From Psococerastis gibbosa (taxonomy: Eukaryota > Arthropoda > Insecta > Psocodea > Psocidae): 64,000 nt of DNA. A program made the translations under genes and the position numbers. The stretch is taken from assembly GCA_963971405.1 (NCBI GenBank), contig OZ020486.1, forward strand, positions 30,527,419-30,591,418. The letters are read 5' to 3'. Below are positions 11,326 to 23,507 of this stretch, one piece after another. The notes under the pieces are model-generated. The model made no database searches. It saw only the letters and a list, made by a program, of their open reading frames with translations, and had not been told where the DNA came from. The first letter of the stretch is position 1. Each line of letters begins with the position of its first letter.

Positions 11326-12759
11326 TTCAACGTCCGTAAGAGGCCCTAAAATTATTAGTCATAATAATAACCGCTTTAAAAGGAAATTAAGAAATATCCA
11401 TCGCTTATAAAGTTTACAATTCTCAGCCCATTTTCCTACAATTTACCAGGAACAGTCACATTACAAGTCCCTCCGTTTATTTTCAAGCGGTAACATGTTC
11501 CCAGAGTGAGTTTTGCCCTGCCTTTAAGGGCAGATGATTGAATTCCTAACACAAACCATAAACCGCGGGAGTAAGTAGGCTAAAGGCAAGACAGTAATTT
11601 CCTTGAGCAGTTAAATCGGCGAGTAAGACAGCTGTAGTGCAGTAATAAAGCAGCAGTTACTGTTGGTTTTACAACTGCTGCAGTAAATGTTGAGTGCTGA
11701 AACTCTAATGACTGGTGTTGCACGTAGCCCCACTTAAAGGTAGATTTCTTATTGGAGTCCCCCTAGCTCTGGTGACATAAATTAAGTGCACCAAGCCATT
11801 ACGATAAGTTACATGCATTCATTCCAAATGACCTTAGCTGTAAAAACTTTTTTTATGTCTCACGGCAAAACAGGTGACGCAAGGGGAATAAAGGTTTCAA
11901 TCTTATGTTAAAGTTTTTTAATAGGCACACTTTTAATTTAGTAATAATTTTTTAAAAAATACTCCTCCAAACTATGATGTAGGTCTACGCAAAATAGGTA
12001 GACCATTTTTGTATCTATTTATAATTTATGTACCCTACAATATGAACTACTATTAATAATACACTAGTGGATGTGCTTCATGTAGTTTAACTATACTCTA
12101 CAATTCGGGTCATTTGCAGCTCGTAGAAACTCAGAAAATATGCCGTTTAGAAACCAGAGAATCTTACAGGCTATTACAGCACTAGAGCTGTGTAGCACCA
12201 ACGTAAACCATACCCAAGAATAAGAGTCCATTTCCATAAATAAACTCCAAATTGACTTACGGGAATTCATGTGGATAACAATAATCAATATTGACAAGTT
12301 GTTTGTCACCATAAATTAATTGCTGCTCATTGTTGCAAGTGTAGGCGGATCATATTTTTTTGTCATTTATGACACAATTGAAAAAGGCTTATATTTCACA
12401 CCACTGAAAACGTGTACGTACCTAAAAACGCAGAATCGCATCGATTTCAACTGCTAAATCCTTAACAGTGGACAGGTCAATTTAAATAATAAAAACCAAC
12501 GGGGGTTATAATTAACTAATGGCCTGAGAGCGGGTCAAGTCCGTAATTTAAACATGCAATTGCAATTACTGCAGCCACCACTCTTGTGAATTGCGAATCC
12601 AATCAGCGAGTGTTTTCCACTGCTCAAACGCAGTTTTTTGCGCTAGGATGTCAAACCACAAGGCCATGGAACTAATTTAGTTACTTTTTTTGGGCCCCGT
12701 CCCTAGGTTCTAAGGGGTCCACTTTCGACAGGCTATTCAATAGGACGGTGTCCCAAACT
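11326..12759. other. No gene recognised
   Basis: AT-rich, with no repeat family shared with the rest of the window and no plausible exon chain. Confidence 0.4.
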
Positions 12760-13058
12760 GCTTATTATAATTTCTTGACGGGCCTATTGGTCCTTGCCCA
12801 ATGCCAACGACCCCATGGATATTCGGACATCTTTGGCAAAGTTTCCGCATGCTTTTTCGGCGTTAGAAAACTGGTACAAGTTCCCGATGTCAACCTGCAC
12901 CTGCCACAAGTGATAATGAACGAGCTGAGACAAGCTCTGGTGATCCCAACGCGCCTTTTGGCTTTGTGGCACTAGTTTAGTAAAATTTGTAATGTTTTTT
13001 TTTTATAAATCCACGCTTTATTATTATTATTAAGCTTACCAATGTAACAGGCGTAAGC
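12760..13058 (-). repeat. Dispersed repeat family C, copy 2 (inverted)
   Basis: The reverse complement carries the family order: CATGCTTACGCCTGTTACAT, GCTTACC, ..CTTGTCTCAGCTCG.., GGTTGACATCGGGAAC and CCATGGGGTCGTTGGCATTG. The last phrase is also found in the copy at 56655. Confidence 0.6.
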
Positions 13059-13261
13059 ATGTCTTCACCAAGTTTGGGTAGCAGCTTACTCCTCTCATTC
13101 ATTTTGAATAAATGAGTGTCAGTTGTGCCGCACAACTTGTGAGGGAGTAGAATCGCGAATTGCGATTATTGCATAATCATGATTGTGCAGGCGCAGGCCA
13201 TGGTCTAGTCGGACATTTATTGTATTGTACTTTTCATAAAATATGATAATCCGACCTGTCG

Positions 13262-13342
13262 TACCTATGGGTGTGAGACATGGGAAGGTCTCAGAGGAGC
13301 GAGGAGCTGCTGGAAGGATAGGAGCGTAAGATACTCCGATGG
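13262..13342 (+). pseudogene. LINE ORF2 fragment, plus orientation
   Basis: The translation begins YGCETWEGL, and a second frame continues with GRIERKILRWVY. Both are standard phrases of the late ORF2 region (Y-G-C/A-E-T-W..R.ERK.LR.). It is frameshifted and very short. It abuts the oppositely oriented LINE tail at 13343. Confidence 0.5.
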
Positions 13343-13369
13343 GTGTATGTCTTCTTCTGTAGTTGCAAT

Positions 13370-13560
13370 CTAGCGATTGGTTTGCAGCAAATCTTTCCAC
13401 CTCCTTCTCCACTCCTCCCTGTCTTGGGCCGTTCTCTTGAGTTCGAAGTAGGTTCCGCATCTCATATCTTTCTTGAGGTCTTCTGCGTACGCCTTCCTTG
13501 GTCGCCCTCTTGCATTGGTGCCTTCGATTGTGCCTTCTATTATGGGTGTATGGACCAGTG
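13370..13560 (-). pseudogene. LINE ORF2 C-terminus, minus orientation
   Basis: The minus frame without an ATG reads EGTIEGTNARGRPRKAYAED, later CGTYFELKRTAQDREEWRRR, and ends WKDLLQTNR with the stop codon at 13370-13372. The GRPRKAY..D..EEWRR pattern is a typical LINE C-terminal tail. A GAAGAAG-type run follows the stop. The frame is intact to its stop but starts abruptly, so this is a 5'-truncated insertion. The same tail, decayed, is on the plus strand at 51190-51345. Confidence 0.7.
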
Positions 13561-13624
13561 CAAAATCAGGGAGAGAGGGAGGGACCTAGAGAGTGGCCTA
13601 TCCGTAGAAATGATTTACGCGAAT

Positions 13625-13930
13625 ATACCATGAACCTACGATAGTAGCCGAAACCAATAGAGCCTGCATCAGGTGGCTAGGGTACGACGTATAGAACGAA
13701 AGCCAGACAATAGAGCATCAAGAGCAGCCTTCCTTGCACAAGGTGCCCCAAAGCAGAAGACAAGTGGGATGACCACGGATACGATGGCTGGACGACTTCG
13801 AGGTAGATCCAGTGGCCTTTGGCGTCGATGACCAGCGGAGGAGAGCGCAGGACCGCGCAGACTGGCGCGATGAGGAAGAGCAGGCCAAGGCCCTACACGG
13901 GCCGTGGCGCCAAGGAGTAAGCAACAGGTA
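13625..13930 (+). pseudogene. LINE ORF2 C-terminal fragment of a second family
   Basis: One frame gives NRASRAAFLAQGAPKQKTSG. After a shift, DPVAFGVDDQRRRAQDRADW continues into RDEEEQAKALHGPWRQG and a TAA stop. The QDRADWR..EEQAKALHG ending is the classic LINE tail (DR..WR...EQAK..G). At least one frameshift separates the halves. It is a different family from the 13370 tail. Confidence 0.65.
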
Positions 13931-15816
13931 AATATATCACTAAAATGTACATAAGGGCTACCCTTCTCTAATAAAAAAATATTATACAATACTGTCAATT
14001 CAGTATAATTAATCTCAGAACAATTTACAATGGTAAAATAATCAAACTGCGTTTGCCGCTTTGCCCATGTGCATAGACAGGAACGGTGCTTGAGATTGAA
14101 TGAATACTAATGGCACGTTTCGGAAATACATATCACCAAATGCGAATAAAGGCTCCCTAAAGTAGACTCTTCGTGAATGACCCCCGTATAAGAATTTACA
14201 ATTAGGTTCGGCTCTCCAGAAAACAAATAGATGCAGTAAATTCCTATGTGAATTAACAACAGAAATATGAGCATTTCCATTTGAAATGCCTGCGGTGAGC
14301 TAATAACAGCGTACAATATCTAATAATGTCTGACCACCAATATGATTTACCTGCCAATAATTGCAACGAACCGAATACCACCTCATTAACTTTATGGGCA
14401 ACATTTGTTGTTCCCAATGCTTAAATTTTAATTTAATTCCAGGCTTTTTAGTGAGCTTAGTAATGGTCAGCAGTAGCCCAGTAAGCTTCACTTAAGAAGC
14501 GAAGTGTCAGAGTTCAATCCCCTACACATGAGGAAACATTTTCTATTCACTTCATGAATAACCAAGGAGTAGTAATCAGTAGTGATATTTCTCACTATTT
14601 TCCACTAACCAATTGAATCTGGCCCAGATCTGGGTAAATACGAGACGAGATATACACAGTTTGCGCACTGCTATTATTACATTTATTCATTCAAATTTAT
14701 TTCCTCCCCTCTTGAGCCAGCCGCGGGCAACAGTTCAACCCTTCGGGACTCGCAAGACGAACGATGGAACGGCCATTTTCATTTCAAAAAGAGATTAATT
14801 TCCACTAATACAATTTTTCTTATTCTAAAACATTGGAAAACTGGTCAAAATCCCACGGGCGAACCTTTTGTCGGATACCGAAAAATTTCCCAAAGAGGAT
14901 GTTGGTGTAAATTAAATTAAAATAGACTGCACCTATTCTGTATTGTAGTGTGATAAGGCCGCAGTGCAATTTCCCCATGCAATTTAAATGGGAATTATTC
15001 GCAACTATTTTTGGATAGCAACCTAGTCAGGTTCCGGGTTTCCATCAATCTAAACGCTTCGGGGAATTTTTATCTAAATTTTAAGCCTAAGATGACGGCC
15101 GCCTTACCAAGTTGAATCCAGCGGACCAGAGCAGGTTCAAAGATGCAGATAACTTGGTCGTGTGCACAGTGCCGGTAGGGAAACATGGTAGGACTTGTCC
15201 TGGTTACCTCCGAACTAATCGTGTGACTTCACTGTGTTTCCCCAGTGGTTCGGAATCCACTATAATCAGGAGGTCCCCTGTCTTATGGGCCCTCACCGTG
15301 GCCTGGGACTGTGTCCAACCATACTACTACTTCTAAGCCTAAGATGACGAAATTCGATGCATTGAGTGAAGAGTTGCGTGCGTAAACATAACCCAACAAA
15401 CAAATATGTTATATATACAGAGTCAGTGGACGTATGCCCAAGCTTGTAGTCGCCCTAAAAATAATTAAAAATATATATGGTATAAATCAACAGCAACAGG
15501 AGCAGCTGCAGCAAAAGCCTCATACATGTTTTGACCCCTCTAGAATCTAGATCATCCAGGAAGTGACCACGTGTCAGATACGTAGGTCTTAGGGAACAGA
15601 CCAACAACCTGTCCAAACCATCATTGTTGGAGACACCCTTCATCTGCAACCGTTCACTTCATATTTCGTCTCAATATTGAGGTAATCGTGCATTCGAGGA
15701 CGACCTGTCTCATGCCCACTTATCAAAATATTACAATCCCAATGATGAATTATTGGCCTATAATACAATATAATACTACATTAGTACTAGTACAATAAAT
15801 CTCTATTTAAAAAAAA
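13931..15816. other. No gene recognised
   Basis: Unclassified DNA. AGAGTTCAATCCCC at about 14510 resembles a tRNA B box but has no convincing A box, so no tRNA is called. No exon chain. Confidence 0.4.
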
Positions 15817-16660
15817 GAACTGGTCCGAGTTTACTAGAACATGCTTTCCAATTTATCGATTAGTAGAGAGAGAAAATGATTAATTTCATACTAAATAATT
15901 TTCTTATGGTTAAATTTGGGAGATATCACGGGGGGGGGGGGGGGGGTCCACCTGACGTCACTGAAGGTGACGTAAATTCTAGATAGGTTAGACCAACACA
16001 TTACCACACAGCAATAATGGCAGGACACGTAATGCATTTGAGCATGAATTTGTTTTTATTTTTTCAAAAAACAATTTTTTTGCTCAAAACCCAATAGTTT
16101 TTTGGGAAAGCAAACTGTCCGGTTTCGTTACTCAATTTAACACCTAAAATATGCCTGAAATTGGAAATCAACGATAGAAAGGTTTCACAGAAAAATGAGT
16201 TTTCAGTCATTTTCCATGAAAATTGAGTTATTTTTATTTTTTTTACCCCCAGAAGCAAACTATCAAGGGCCAAGGGACCCCACGCATTTTATCAACATTA
16301 ATAACGACTACAATATATGTGAATTTAAAAGAAATCGTTGGAGCTGTTTTTGAGAAATAATTTTTTTAGACGTTTTTTTGGAGTTTTTTGAGAATAAAAC
16401 CACCCCAAATTGAGTTAGCCCAAAATAAAAAAATGGTCTCGAGGTATGATTTTTGTCAACCTACATGCCAAATTCCATTCAAATCCACTGAGTAGTTTGC
16501 CCGGAAATCGATGAACAGACAGACCGACAGACAGACATTTCGTAAAAATTTTTGGGTTCCTGGGACCTCAAAACGTGTAAATCCGTTGAAATCTCGGAAT
16601 CGAAAATTTCGACCATCACAAAGCTTTCCTTATACTACGTATAAATCGGAAAGCAAAAAC
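15817..16660 (+). repeat. Dispersed repeat family D, copy 1, with terminal hairpin
   Basis: The longest copy of a family also present inverted at 21080-21655 and truncated at 52230-52525. Order: AACTGGTCCGAGTTTACT, a 17-G run at 15930-15946, GTCCACCTGACGTCACTGAA, CACACAGCAATAATGGCAGG, TTTCGTTACTCAATTTAACA, GACAGACCGACAGACAGACA, CAAAACGTGTAAATCCGTTG. The terminal hairpin GCTTTCCTTATAC / GTATAAATCGGAAAGC is at 16624-16655. No coding capacity. The family name is unknown. The conserved 3' hairpin argues for a defined element end. Confidence 0.75.
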
Positions 16661-16749
16661 ATGAATAATTAGTTAAAATCGAAGACTTTGTTTGGGTCCT
16701 GCTCTCACAAATTGTTCCTGTTGTTCCTATTTCAGATGTAGTCCTTATA

Positions 16750-16885
16750 GGCGGGGATTCCACCAACGTCAATAGTTATAGTAAATGTTTTTTACTGGTA
16801 GCAGACATTTTTATACTGTCTAAAATGTCTGCTACCACGTCAAAAAACATTTACTATCACTATTGACGTTGGTGGAATCCCCGCC
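16750..16885. mobile_element. Palindromic MITE P1 (family P)
   Basis: A 136-bp near-perfect hairpin. Tips GGCGGGGATTCCACC / GGTGGAATCCCCGCC, with TTA after the right tip and ATA before the left. The copy-specific stem AACGTCAATAGTTATAGTAA is matched on the far side with one or two differences plus a small indel. The core TGGTAGCAGACATTTTTA..AATGTCTGCTACCA is shared with the other P elements. No coding capacity. Tip form and a TWA-type flank suggest a Tourist/Harbinger-like MITE. Confidence 0.85.
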
Positions 16886-17644
16886 TTAGGCATCGGCAGC
16901 AGCGATGTGCCCTCTAATGGCGTAAAGAATTATTTAGAAAAGTAGTCTAGGCTCAAAATAATACTTTTATTGGGTCTCGCTTTTAAGCGGGAGTTTGTTC
17001 GTACTTCAGTTAGTACAAATATTACTGAATTTAGGTGCGAATGCCTCAAATCATTCTGTATTATAAATAGTATGACCACAACGAATATGACCCCCGCCCC
17101 CAGCCTAAGAGCTGGGGCTGGCTGGCCCTTGTTTGTAGTTGGGCCAGTAGAGGTTATTTATCTACTGGGTTATTATACAGGTTTTGTATTATTGGACATG
17201 TCGTAACCTTAAGAAATCTAAGATAAGCCATTTGAACTCTCTGGGGCGGAAAAAAGACTGTCACTGAACAGTGAAGGAGCGATGTTGGAAAGTGTGGAGG
17301 AGATTCGAGTGTTGAGCAAGACGAATTGGGGGAAGGGGAGCCGGACAGTGCGGATTCGAGTCGCAAGGTGATTGATGGGCAACCCCCTCCTCCCCAAATA
17401 AGTCAGCCTTACACGAATAGTTTGCCCTAAATTAAGGCGAATTTACAAACTTTGCCAACCAACATTTTAATATGAGATTGTAAGAATCCTCGTGCATTCG
17501 TTTAACGATGATGCAAAGAGCGTACTACCGACCACGGTAGGATGATACTTGGAACACTTCGTTTATTCGAAAACATAAGCAGAACACCTAGTATATTCAA
17601 TTTAATATGTGTTTCAAATGTCATCTCATGGCGGTCGGGTAGTA

Positions 17645-17870
17645 GATGGTGGAGTGGTTAATGGGCTGAGTTTTACGACCCAGGGTTAACATCGCTCACT
17701 TTGGGATGTTGGGGTCAGCAACATGCCGCGTTTTCCTCGCACTGATGAGGGTGAAGTACCCATTCGTGCTGGCTGAAAATGTTTTTCTTTTATACCGAGT
17801 ATCGAACCATGACCTTTCGTTTCACTGTCTAGTTCTCTATCCACTAAACTATTCCTTGACCATAGATAAT
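17645..17870. repeat. Two inward-facing tRNA-like sequences
   Basis: Plus strand from 17648: TGGTGGAGTGGTTAATGGGC followed by a TTTTACGACCCAGGGTTAAC stretch, resembling A box, anticodon arm and T arm. Minus strand, about 17868 down to 17796: TAGTTTAGTGGATAGAGAAC (A-box-like), then CAGTGAAACGAAAGG and CATGGTTCGATACTCGG (B-box-like GGTTCGATACT). Neither has clean cloverleaf ends, so both are better read as tRNA-derived SINE heads than functional tRNA genes. Confidence 0.5.
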
Positions 17871-18789
17871 AGTATGTAAACCTGTATGCATTAAAAGCAC
17901 CAAAGCCGAGACCAAGATCTCTTTGTCTCATCTTGGTCTTGCTTTACAAAAATCATATCACTAATCCATGCACAGATTTATCTACTGAGTTCATAATGAA
18001 CATTAAGTTCTTATAATAATGATTGGCCCCCATAGCTGACGTAACCATGCTAAGCAAAAAGTCACTTCATTTGAGGAATTAATAATTGATACCACTCCCT
18101 AGGCGAGCCAACTAGGGATGAATGAAGCTCAAAATTTGAGATAACTACAAAAACTTAGAAGGAGCTGGGAGGAATGCGGGGGGAGGGGGGTGAAGATGAA
18201 GGGAAGCAATTGCGACCTCAGCGGGGAATATCCGTCAGCACTCAGCGTCTTAATTAAGCCAGCAGAAGACGAGATAAAAATGTAACACAAGATAAAAATG
18301 AAAGAGCAAACTAACTTGATCAAAGATGGCGGCGTATAATTGTGTTTGGGCAACTCACTAATTCACTTAATTCCCCCCAACCAATCTGATTTCTGCACAC
18401 ATCTGCTGATAAACAATGTCCTCTCATCGCAATTTCTGAGCTCAGTTGTTAATACTTTCTAGTTCACAATGGGAAAAAAATGTTATCTGCAGTATCTTGT
18501 TCAGAACATATATACACTAAGGGCGGATTCTAATATACTCCTTATAACGTTATTGTTAGTTTAAGGTAAGTTAGTCAATCGCCGGCATATAGTACGAACG
18601 GCATGTAGTACTTTATCGGTTGTTATGGGTAGAATCCCACAGGATCTAAGCCTTCATAATGGAAAAGGGTCATGAATGGCGAAAAAATGGAAGCGTCCAT
18701 GGTCCATTTCAGATACCACTATTCCAAATGCTAATCCTCAAGTCGGAAAAACTGAAAAACAACAGTATTAAAATACGGACAAAAACTTT
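17871..18789. other. No gene recognised
   Basis: AT-rich, with no domain or repeat shared with the rest of the window. Confidence 0.4.
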
Positions 18790-19170
18790 TTAAGTTAAGT
18801 TCTTTATGTTAGTTAGGGAGTACACATTTTAATTTAATTATAAGTGTCTTTCAAGCTTATTCGTGAATATTTTAAGGGTAGGGCTGTTTTTATATATTTG
18901 TATAGTATCTATTGGTAGGTTGTCATAGGTATTAAGAACGGTATATTTTGCCGATTCAGTAGTTCTGGTTGTGATTAGTTTAGTCGTAGTGAGTATTAGT
19001 ATTTGGATCTGGTGTTGTGATCGTGTTCAAACTGACTTTATAAATGGCAGTGCGGTTCTTACATAATAATTAAATAATATCATAGGGTAGGCTATGTTTA
19101 ATTTATGGCGATCAATTTTTTTAATTTTACATTGCTTGAATTTCAGTCCACAGTAAAGTTCTTGGCATCA
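18790..19170 (-). pseudogene. CR1-like LINE ORF2 C-terminal fragment, decayed
   Basis: On the minus strand, pieces in shifting frames give EHDHNTRSKY, then NRQNI/YTVLNTYDNLP-like residues, then IYKNSPTLKIFTN. The HNTRS motif followed by Y..LP..I is the CR1-type ORF2 tail, as seen intact in the element at 25.8 kb (HNHGTRSRSNL). Multiple stops and frameshifts make this an old relic. Confidence 0.55.
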
Positions 19171-20255
19171 AAACAACGTCAACAATTAAAAATACCTTAT
19201 GACACGATGTGTGAAACAGTCATTTCACTTGAATAGACTAAATATTTAATAAATTCTTCAGCAAATTAAATAAATAAAATTTGCTAGATTTCGGATTGCT
19301 AATTTTGTACGCCCATGTTCAATTAATGACGCCAAACGTCAAGGAAATGTCCAACGCCAAAAAAAACGCCAAACTGATGTATCACAGGAAACGCAACGCA
19401 TCTACAAGTAACTATCTAGGCATGCACTTTAAAGTATACGCAACATAATGCTACCCAATTGAATGACTACCTAGTACAACATAGAAACCACTTGAGCTCT
19501 TTCAAGTTGAAGTGGCTAAGGAGAAGTGACTTCTGGTTGAAGAATTGCGAAAAGCTTACACAAATTTTGCAGAATCTGAAGTGATTTCAAACTTTTTAAT
19601 TTTGGTGAACTCTGGGGAACCCATGGAAAATTGAGGAGTTTAAAATTATACAACTAGGAAAATTTTGAAACTAAGTTTGTTTGATTTTTTACAGTTACCT
19701 CATTTTGTGGGAGCGACTCTTTCCCTTTGGCAAATATTGGCGGAATTATTGGTTTGAATAAGTTACTCTTTGGCAAGTTTGTGGATGGTTACTGCATTGC
19801 ACAGAAACTATTTAACCACAGAAACTTTTTGTTTGGTTCATTTCTAACAGCACTCACTATACTATCAAAATAAATAATGCTTTCAAAGGACATAGAAATC
19901 TTTAATACATTTAAATGTTTCAATTTATCTATCCCTACATGTTTCTGTTGCTAGTGCAAGTACAATGTCATCTTTCTATTGTTTACCGTATCTTTAGGGT
20001 GGACTCGTGTGTAAACTCGCCTGAAGAATAACTGGACGGCACCGCAATGTTCTATTCCAGTGCACTATTACTTACCGAGACTTTTTTTTTATATTTTGGG
20101 GTACATTTTTATATATGCCAGGTGGCCTATTGGGCCCCCTACTCAATACTACTACGTAATAAATTTGCAAAACCTATACGGAATGCTCCTTCACACTCAA
20201 CAAGGAACAAGGAACTAGGAACTGTAGTGGCCATGCATCAGCGGATAATGTGACC
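19171..20255. other. No gene recognised
   Basis: AT-rich, with no recognisable coding or structural feature. Confidence 0.4.
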
Positions 20256-20360
20256 TGTAGTCATGTGCACATTTCAGGAAATGTGAAAGCGGACTTCCTA
20301 GCAAAAATGGGTGCCCACCTCCACCAGCCAAGGACCCAACAGTTACTCACGTGACTATCA
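20256..20360 (+). pseudogene. LINE RNase H-like fragment
   Basis: The frame SHVHISGNVKADFLAKMGAH resembles the final RNase H block of LINE ORF2 proteins (GH..I.GNE.AD.LAK.G), in which the ADxLAK segment carries the last catalytic aspartate. Only about 35 residues remain. It cannot belong to the CR1-like elements here, which lack this domain, so another LINE clade is implied. Confidence 0.45.
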
Positions 20361-20860
20361 GTGCGGAAAAGGATCTAAAGCACTCTTAGGCAAGCGGCGG
20401 AAGGAAGGAACCAAATATTAATTGCATTTGCAAGGAATAAAATGAAATATAAATTGTAAACTGTAAAGAGGCCTAATATAACGACGTTTTTGATTTCATT
20501 TCATAAAACATAAATGGATGAAAAGTCTGCCTAGGTACCAGCCTTGAGACTTCCCTGCCAAAATGCACCATTTCCGATTTAATTTTAATGAATTTATGGG
20601 GGTAGACTCCATAATAAATGAGCCAGAAGTGGGGAGTCACATAGTCTGATACGTTATGGGATGTGACGTAGGGAATAAAGGAGGGTTAGGGTATTGGATT
20701 ATACTCGCTGGATTACGAAAAAGGATTCCAGGATACTTACTCCCCAGACTGGAAAGGATCAGATCAACTATCGATTAAAGATTATGGAGAATTTTATATG
20801 TCGTACAATAAGTCAGGATTCCATACGGAAATATAGAAGAGATGGAACAATTGTGCCGCC

Positions 20861-21079
20861 ATAATAAATAATTAAATATACATAGACTCTTTTTCTACTA
20901 TTAAGCCAACCTAGCGGAGCTAGGGCTACAAAGCCCTTTCTTACACTGAACTAGGAAGACCCGAGACCGCCTGCTTTACATACCCTCCGAAACATGGCCA
21001 GAAAATGTAGCAAGTGTGGGACTCGAACCAACAACATTTCGGGTGAAAGCCGGAGACTGTACCACTACTCGAAATGTCC
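20861..21079 (-). repeat. SINE-1 copy D
   Basis: Near full length. Minus-strand head with GAGTAGTGGTACAGTCTCCG, GCTTTCACCCGAAATG, B box GGTTCGAGTCCCACACTTGC, then the body with GCCATGTTTCGGAGGGTATG and AAAGGGCTTTGTAGCCC. An AT-rich tail lies at the low-coordinate end. Confidence 0.8.
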
Positions 21080-21655
21080 TGACAATGGTTACTTTTTGCT
21101 TTCCAATTTATACGTAGTATAAGAAAGCTTTGTGATGGTCGAAATTTTCGATTCCGAGATTTCAACGGATTTACACGTTTTCAGGTCCCACGAACCCAAA
21201 AAAGTGGTTTTTACGAAATGTCTGTCTGTCTGTCTGTCTGTGCATCGATTTCCGGGCAAACTACTTCTGTGAAACCTTTCTATCGATGATTTCTACCTTC
21301 AGGCATGTTTTAGGTGTTAAATTGAGTAACGAAACCGGATAGGTTGCTTTCCCAAAGAAATATTTGGTTTTGCACAAAAAATTATTTTTTGAAAAAAATA
21401 TAGAAAATTCGCGTTCAAATGCATTGCGTGCCCTGCCATTATTGCTGTGTGGTAATTAATGTGTTGGTCTCACCTATCTAGAATTTATCTCGCTTCCAGT
21501 GACGTCAGGTGGACAACCCCCCCCCCCCCCCCCCGAGAAATCGGAAATTTAACCACTGGAACATTATTTACCATGAAATTACTCATATTCCCTCTCTGCT
21601 AATGTTGATAAGTTCGAAAGCATCTTCGAGTAAACTCGGACCGGTTCTTTACTTT
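21080..21655 (-). repeat. Dispersed repeat family D, copy 2 (inverted)
   Basis: Reverse-complement copy of 15817-16660 with an internal deletion. It keeps the terminal hairpin (TTGCTTTCCAATTTATACGT / AGTATAAGAAAGC at 21097-21131), a (CTGT)n run at 21222-21241, CACACAGCAATAATGGCAGG on the minus strand and an 18-C run at 21517-21534 in the position of the copy-1 G run. It begins directly after SINE copy D. Confidence 0.75.
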
Positions 21656-23298
21656 ATGGTGCCACCTGCCACCAACCAGAGTACGCCTTGAGAACTTCCA
21701 AACAACAACAATTCTCGCCTCATTGGACGAACAAGACCACCAGAAATTACAAAAATATCCTTAACGGGAGCGAATGACCCATCTCTCCTAAATAGGACTC
21801 ACATTTACGTTACCAAGAATTAACGGAGCAATTCTAAGAAGTGCTTTGAACTTTGGACATAGCCAGTAGTAGGATACCATATCCAACAAAAAGCAGTGTC
21901 TAAAATTAGCTTTTTGTTTAGCGTTGCTACACGAAAAATTAGCCAAAGGATTCGCAGGGTAACGTTGCGATAATTCCATGTTTTAATTATGAAAACACAT
22001 TGCTGTTTTTACTGTACCCTCGCTGAATTTCGCTACCGGAAGCAATTTCCAGCGCTATAAAAATTATACTCCTCTACGCTTAGCAAGCGCTGACTACAGA
22101 GCAAAAAATTCACCTTCAGCTTCGGTTCTTTGGTGAATTTTTTTGTGATTTTGCCAAAGGTACTCGCAGTACAGTTCATGAACGTTACAATTTCACCGTC
22201 ACTTAACACCCAGCATTTGTTTGCGGAACGTCAGTATTAAACGTCATAATAATTAAGAAGAAATGCCAATCAGACGGGTCACTTCAAAATTTGATACATT
22301 GAATTATTTTATTACTCATAATTTAATAAGAAAGGTATTAAAAATTAAAAGCGCCTCATTGGTATAGATAACTAATTAATACATTGAATCATAAGAAGTT
22401 TTTGATTTTTGGCGAAGTAATATTTTTTGTAAAACTCTACTTCTTATTTTTTGAACCGAAATTAGAGAAGCAAGAAAAATTTGGACTTAGCTCGATTCTA
22501 ACCCACGATCTATACCTTGCCGAGGCATCGTGTCATTACTTACACTTACACTAGGGCTTGTGTATATGTTAAATACGGTAAATTGTCTTATTGACTATTG
22601 TATTAGGCTTGCTGGATGAAAAATTACTTCATACACCGCCAACAGGCAACACCAATCTTAACTGGCAAAAACCTAACAACATTACTAGAAATTATGCGAA
22701 GAACTCCAATTCTATTTAACTTTTAATTATATTCTGTAGAAATCTATTTCGAAATTAGTCATACAACAGTATAAGTACCAAGTTTGTCAATTATGGATAC
22801 TAGATTAAAGTCTTCTCAGCAAAGTCAACAAAGAAAGCGATAAACGTCTCCAATTTGTTACAACTTTGAAAATCAAATTAAACCCGACGGCGACGGATGG
22901 GCTCATTTATTCTCGCTGGTACTCGAGGCGAACTCGAGGGCTTGTGTCAATTAGTACCGAATAAGTCCAACGAATAATCCAAATGGAAAAGTTACCCTAT
23001 ACTTTTTTGGTTTCATTAGTCCGTTCGAATATCATCCGTTTTGCAATATAATGTATATCGGAAAATAGAAAATCACGAAAAAAATTAGACAATATGGGAC
23101 TCCAACCCTCGATCTATACCTTCCTACAACTACACACAACTATCTAACTCAACAAGTCTGCGGGCTACCTAATCGCATGAAGGGATATCAATGTTTAGCA
23201 TGAAATCATTGAAATGGACTTAGGTTGAAACCTCCTCGGGACAATATATCCGAAAATCAAAGAAAAACTGGATAGTGAGGGATGCGAACACACGATCC
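21656..23298. other. No gene recognised
   Basis: AT-rich. Phrases at 22490-22515 and 23098-23125 (CCAACCCTCGATCTATACC type) look like decayed tRNA-like B boxes on the minus strand but are too degenerate to call. Confidence 0.4.
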
Positions 23299-23507
23299 AT
23301 AAATAAATAAATAAGGACTTTTTTTGTTCTATTACAAAGCCAACCTAGCGGAGTTAGGGCTATAAAGCCCTCTCTTACACTCAACTAGAAGGGACCGCCT
23401 GCTTTACATGCCCTCCGAAGCATGGCCAGAAAATGTAGCCAGTGTGGGACTCGAACCAACAACCTTTCGGGTGAAAGCCAGAGTCCGTACCACTACTCTA
23501 CATGTCT
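23299..23507 (-). repeat. SINE-1 copy E (best preserved)
   Basis: Read on the minus strand it has the tRNA-like head with A-box region GTAGAGTAGTGGTACGGACT, arm CTTTCACCCGAAAGG and B box GGTTCGAGTCCCACACTGG. The tRNA-unrelated body follows (CATTTTCTGGCCATGCTTCG, GAGTGTAAGAGAGGGCTTTA) and then a TTATTTATTTATT tail. This copy defines the family at about 205 bp. An internal pol III promoter is inferred. Confidence 0.9.

Noticed and set aside
13119..13460. 113-residue minus-strand open frame
   Set aside because: It runs in a different frame from the LINE tail that ends at 13370 and mixes LINE-derived and unrelated sequence.
14465..14535. tRNA-like B box AGAGTTCAATCCCC
   Set aside because: No convincing A box or acceptor pairing, so neither a tRNA gene nor a SINE is called.
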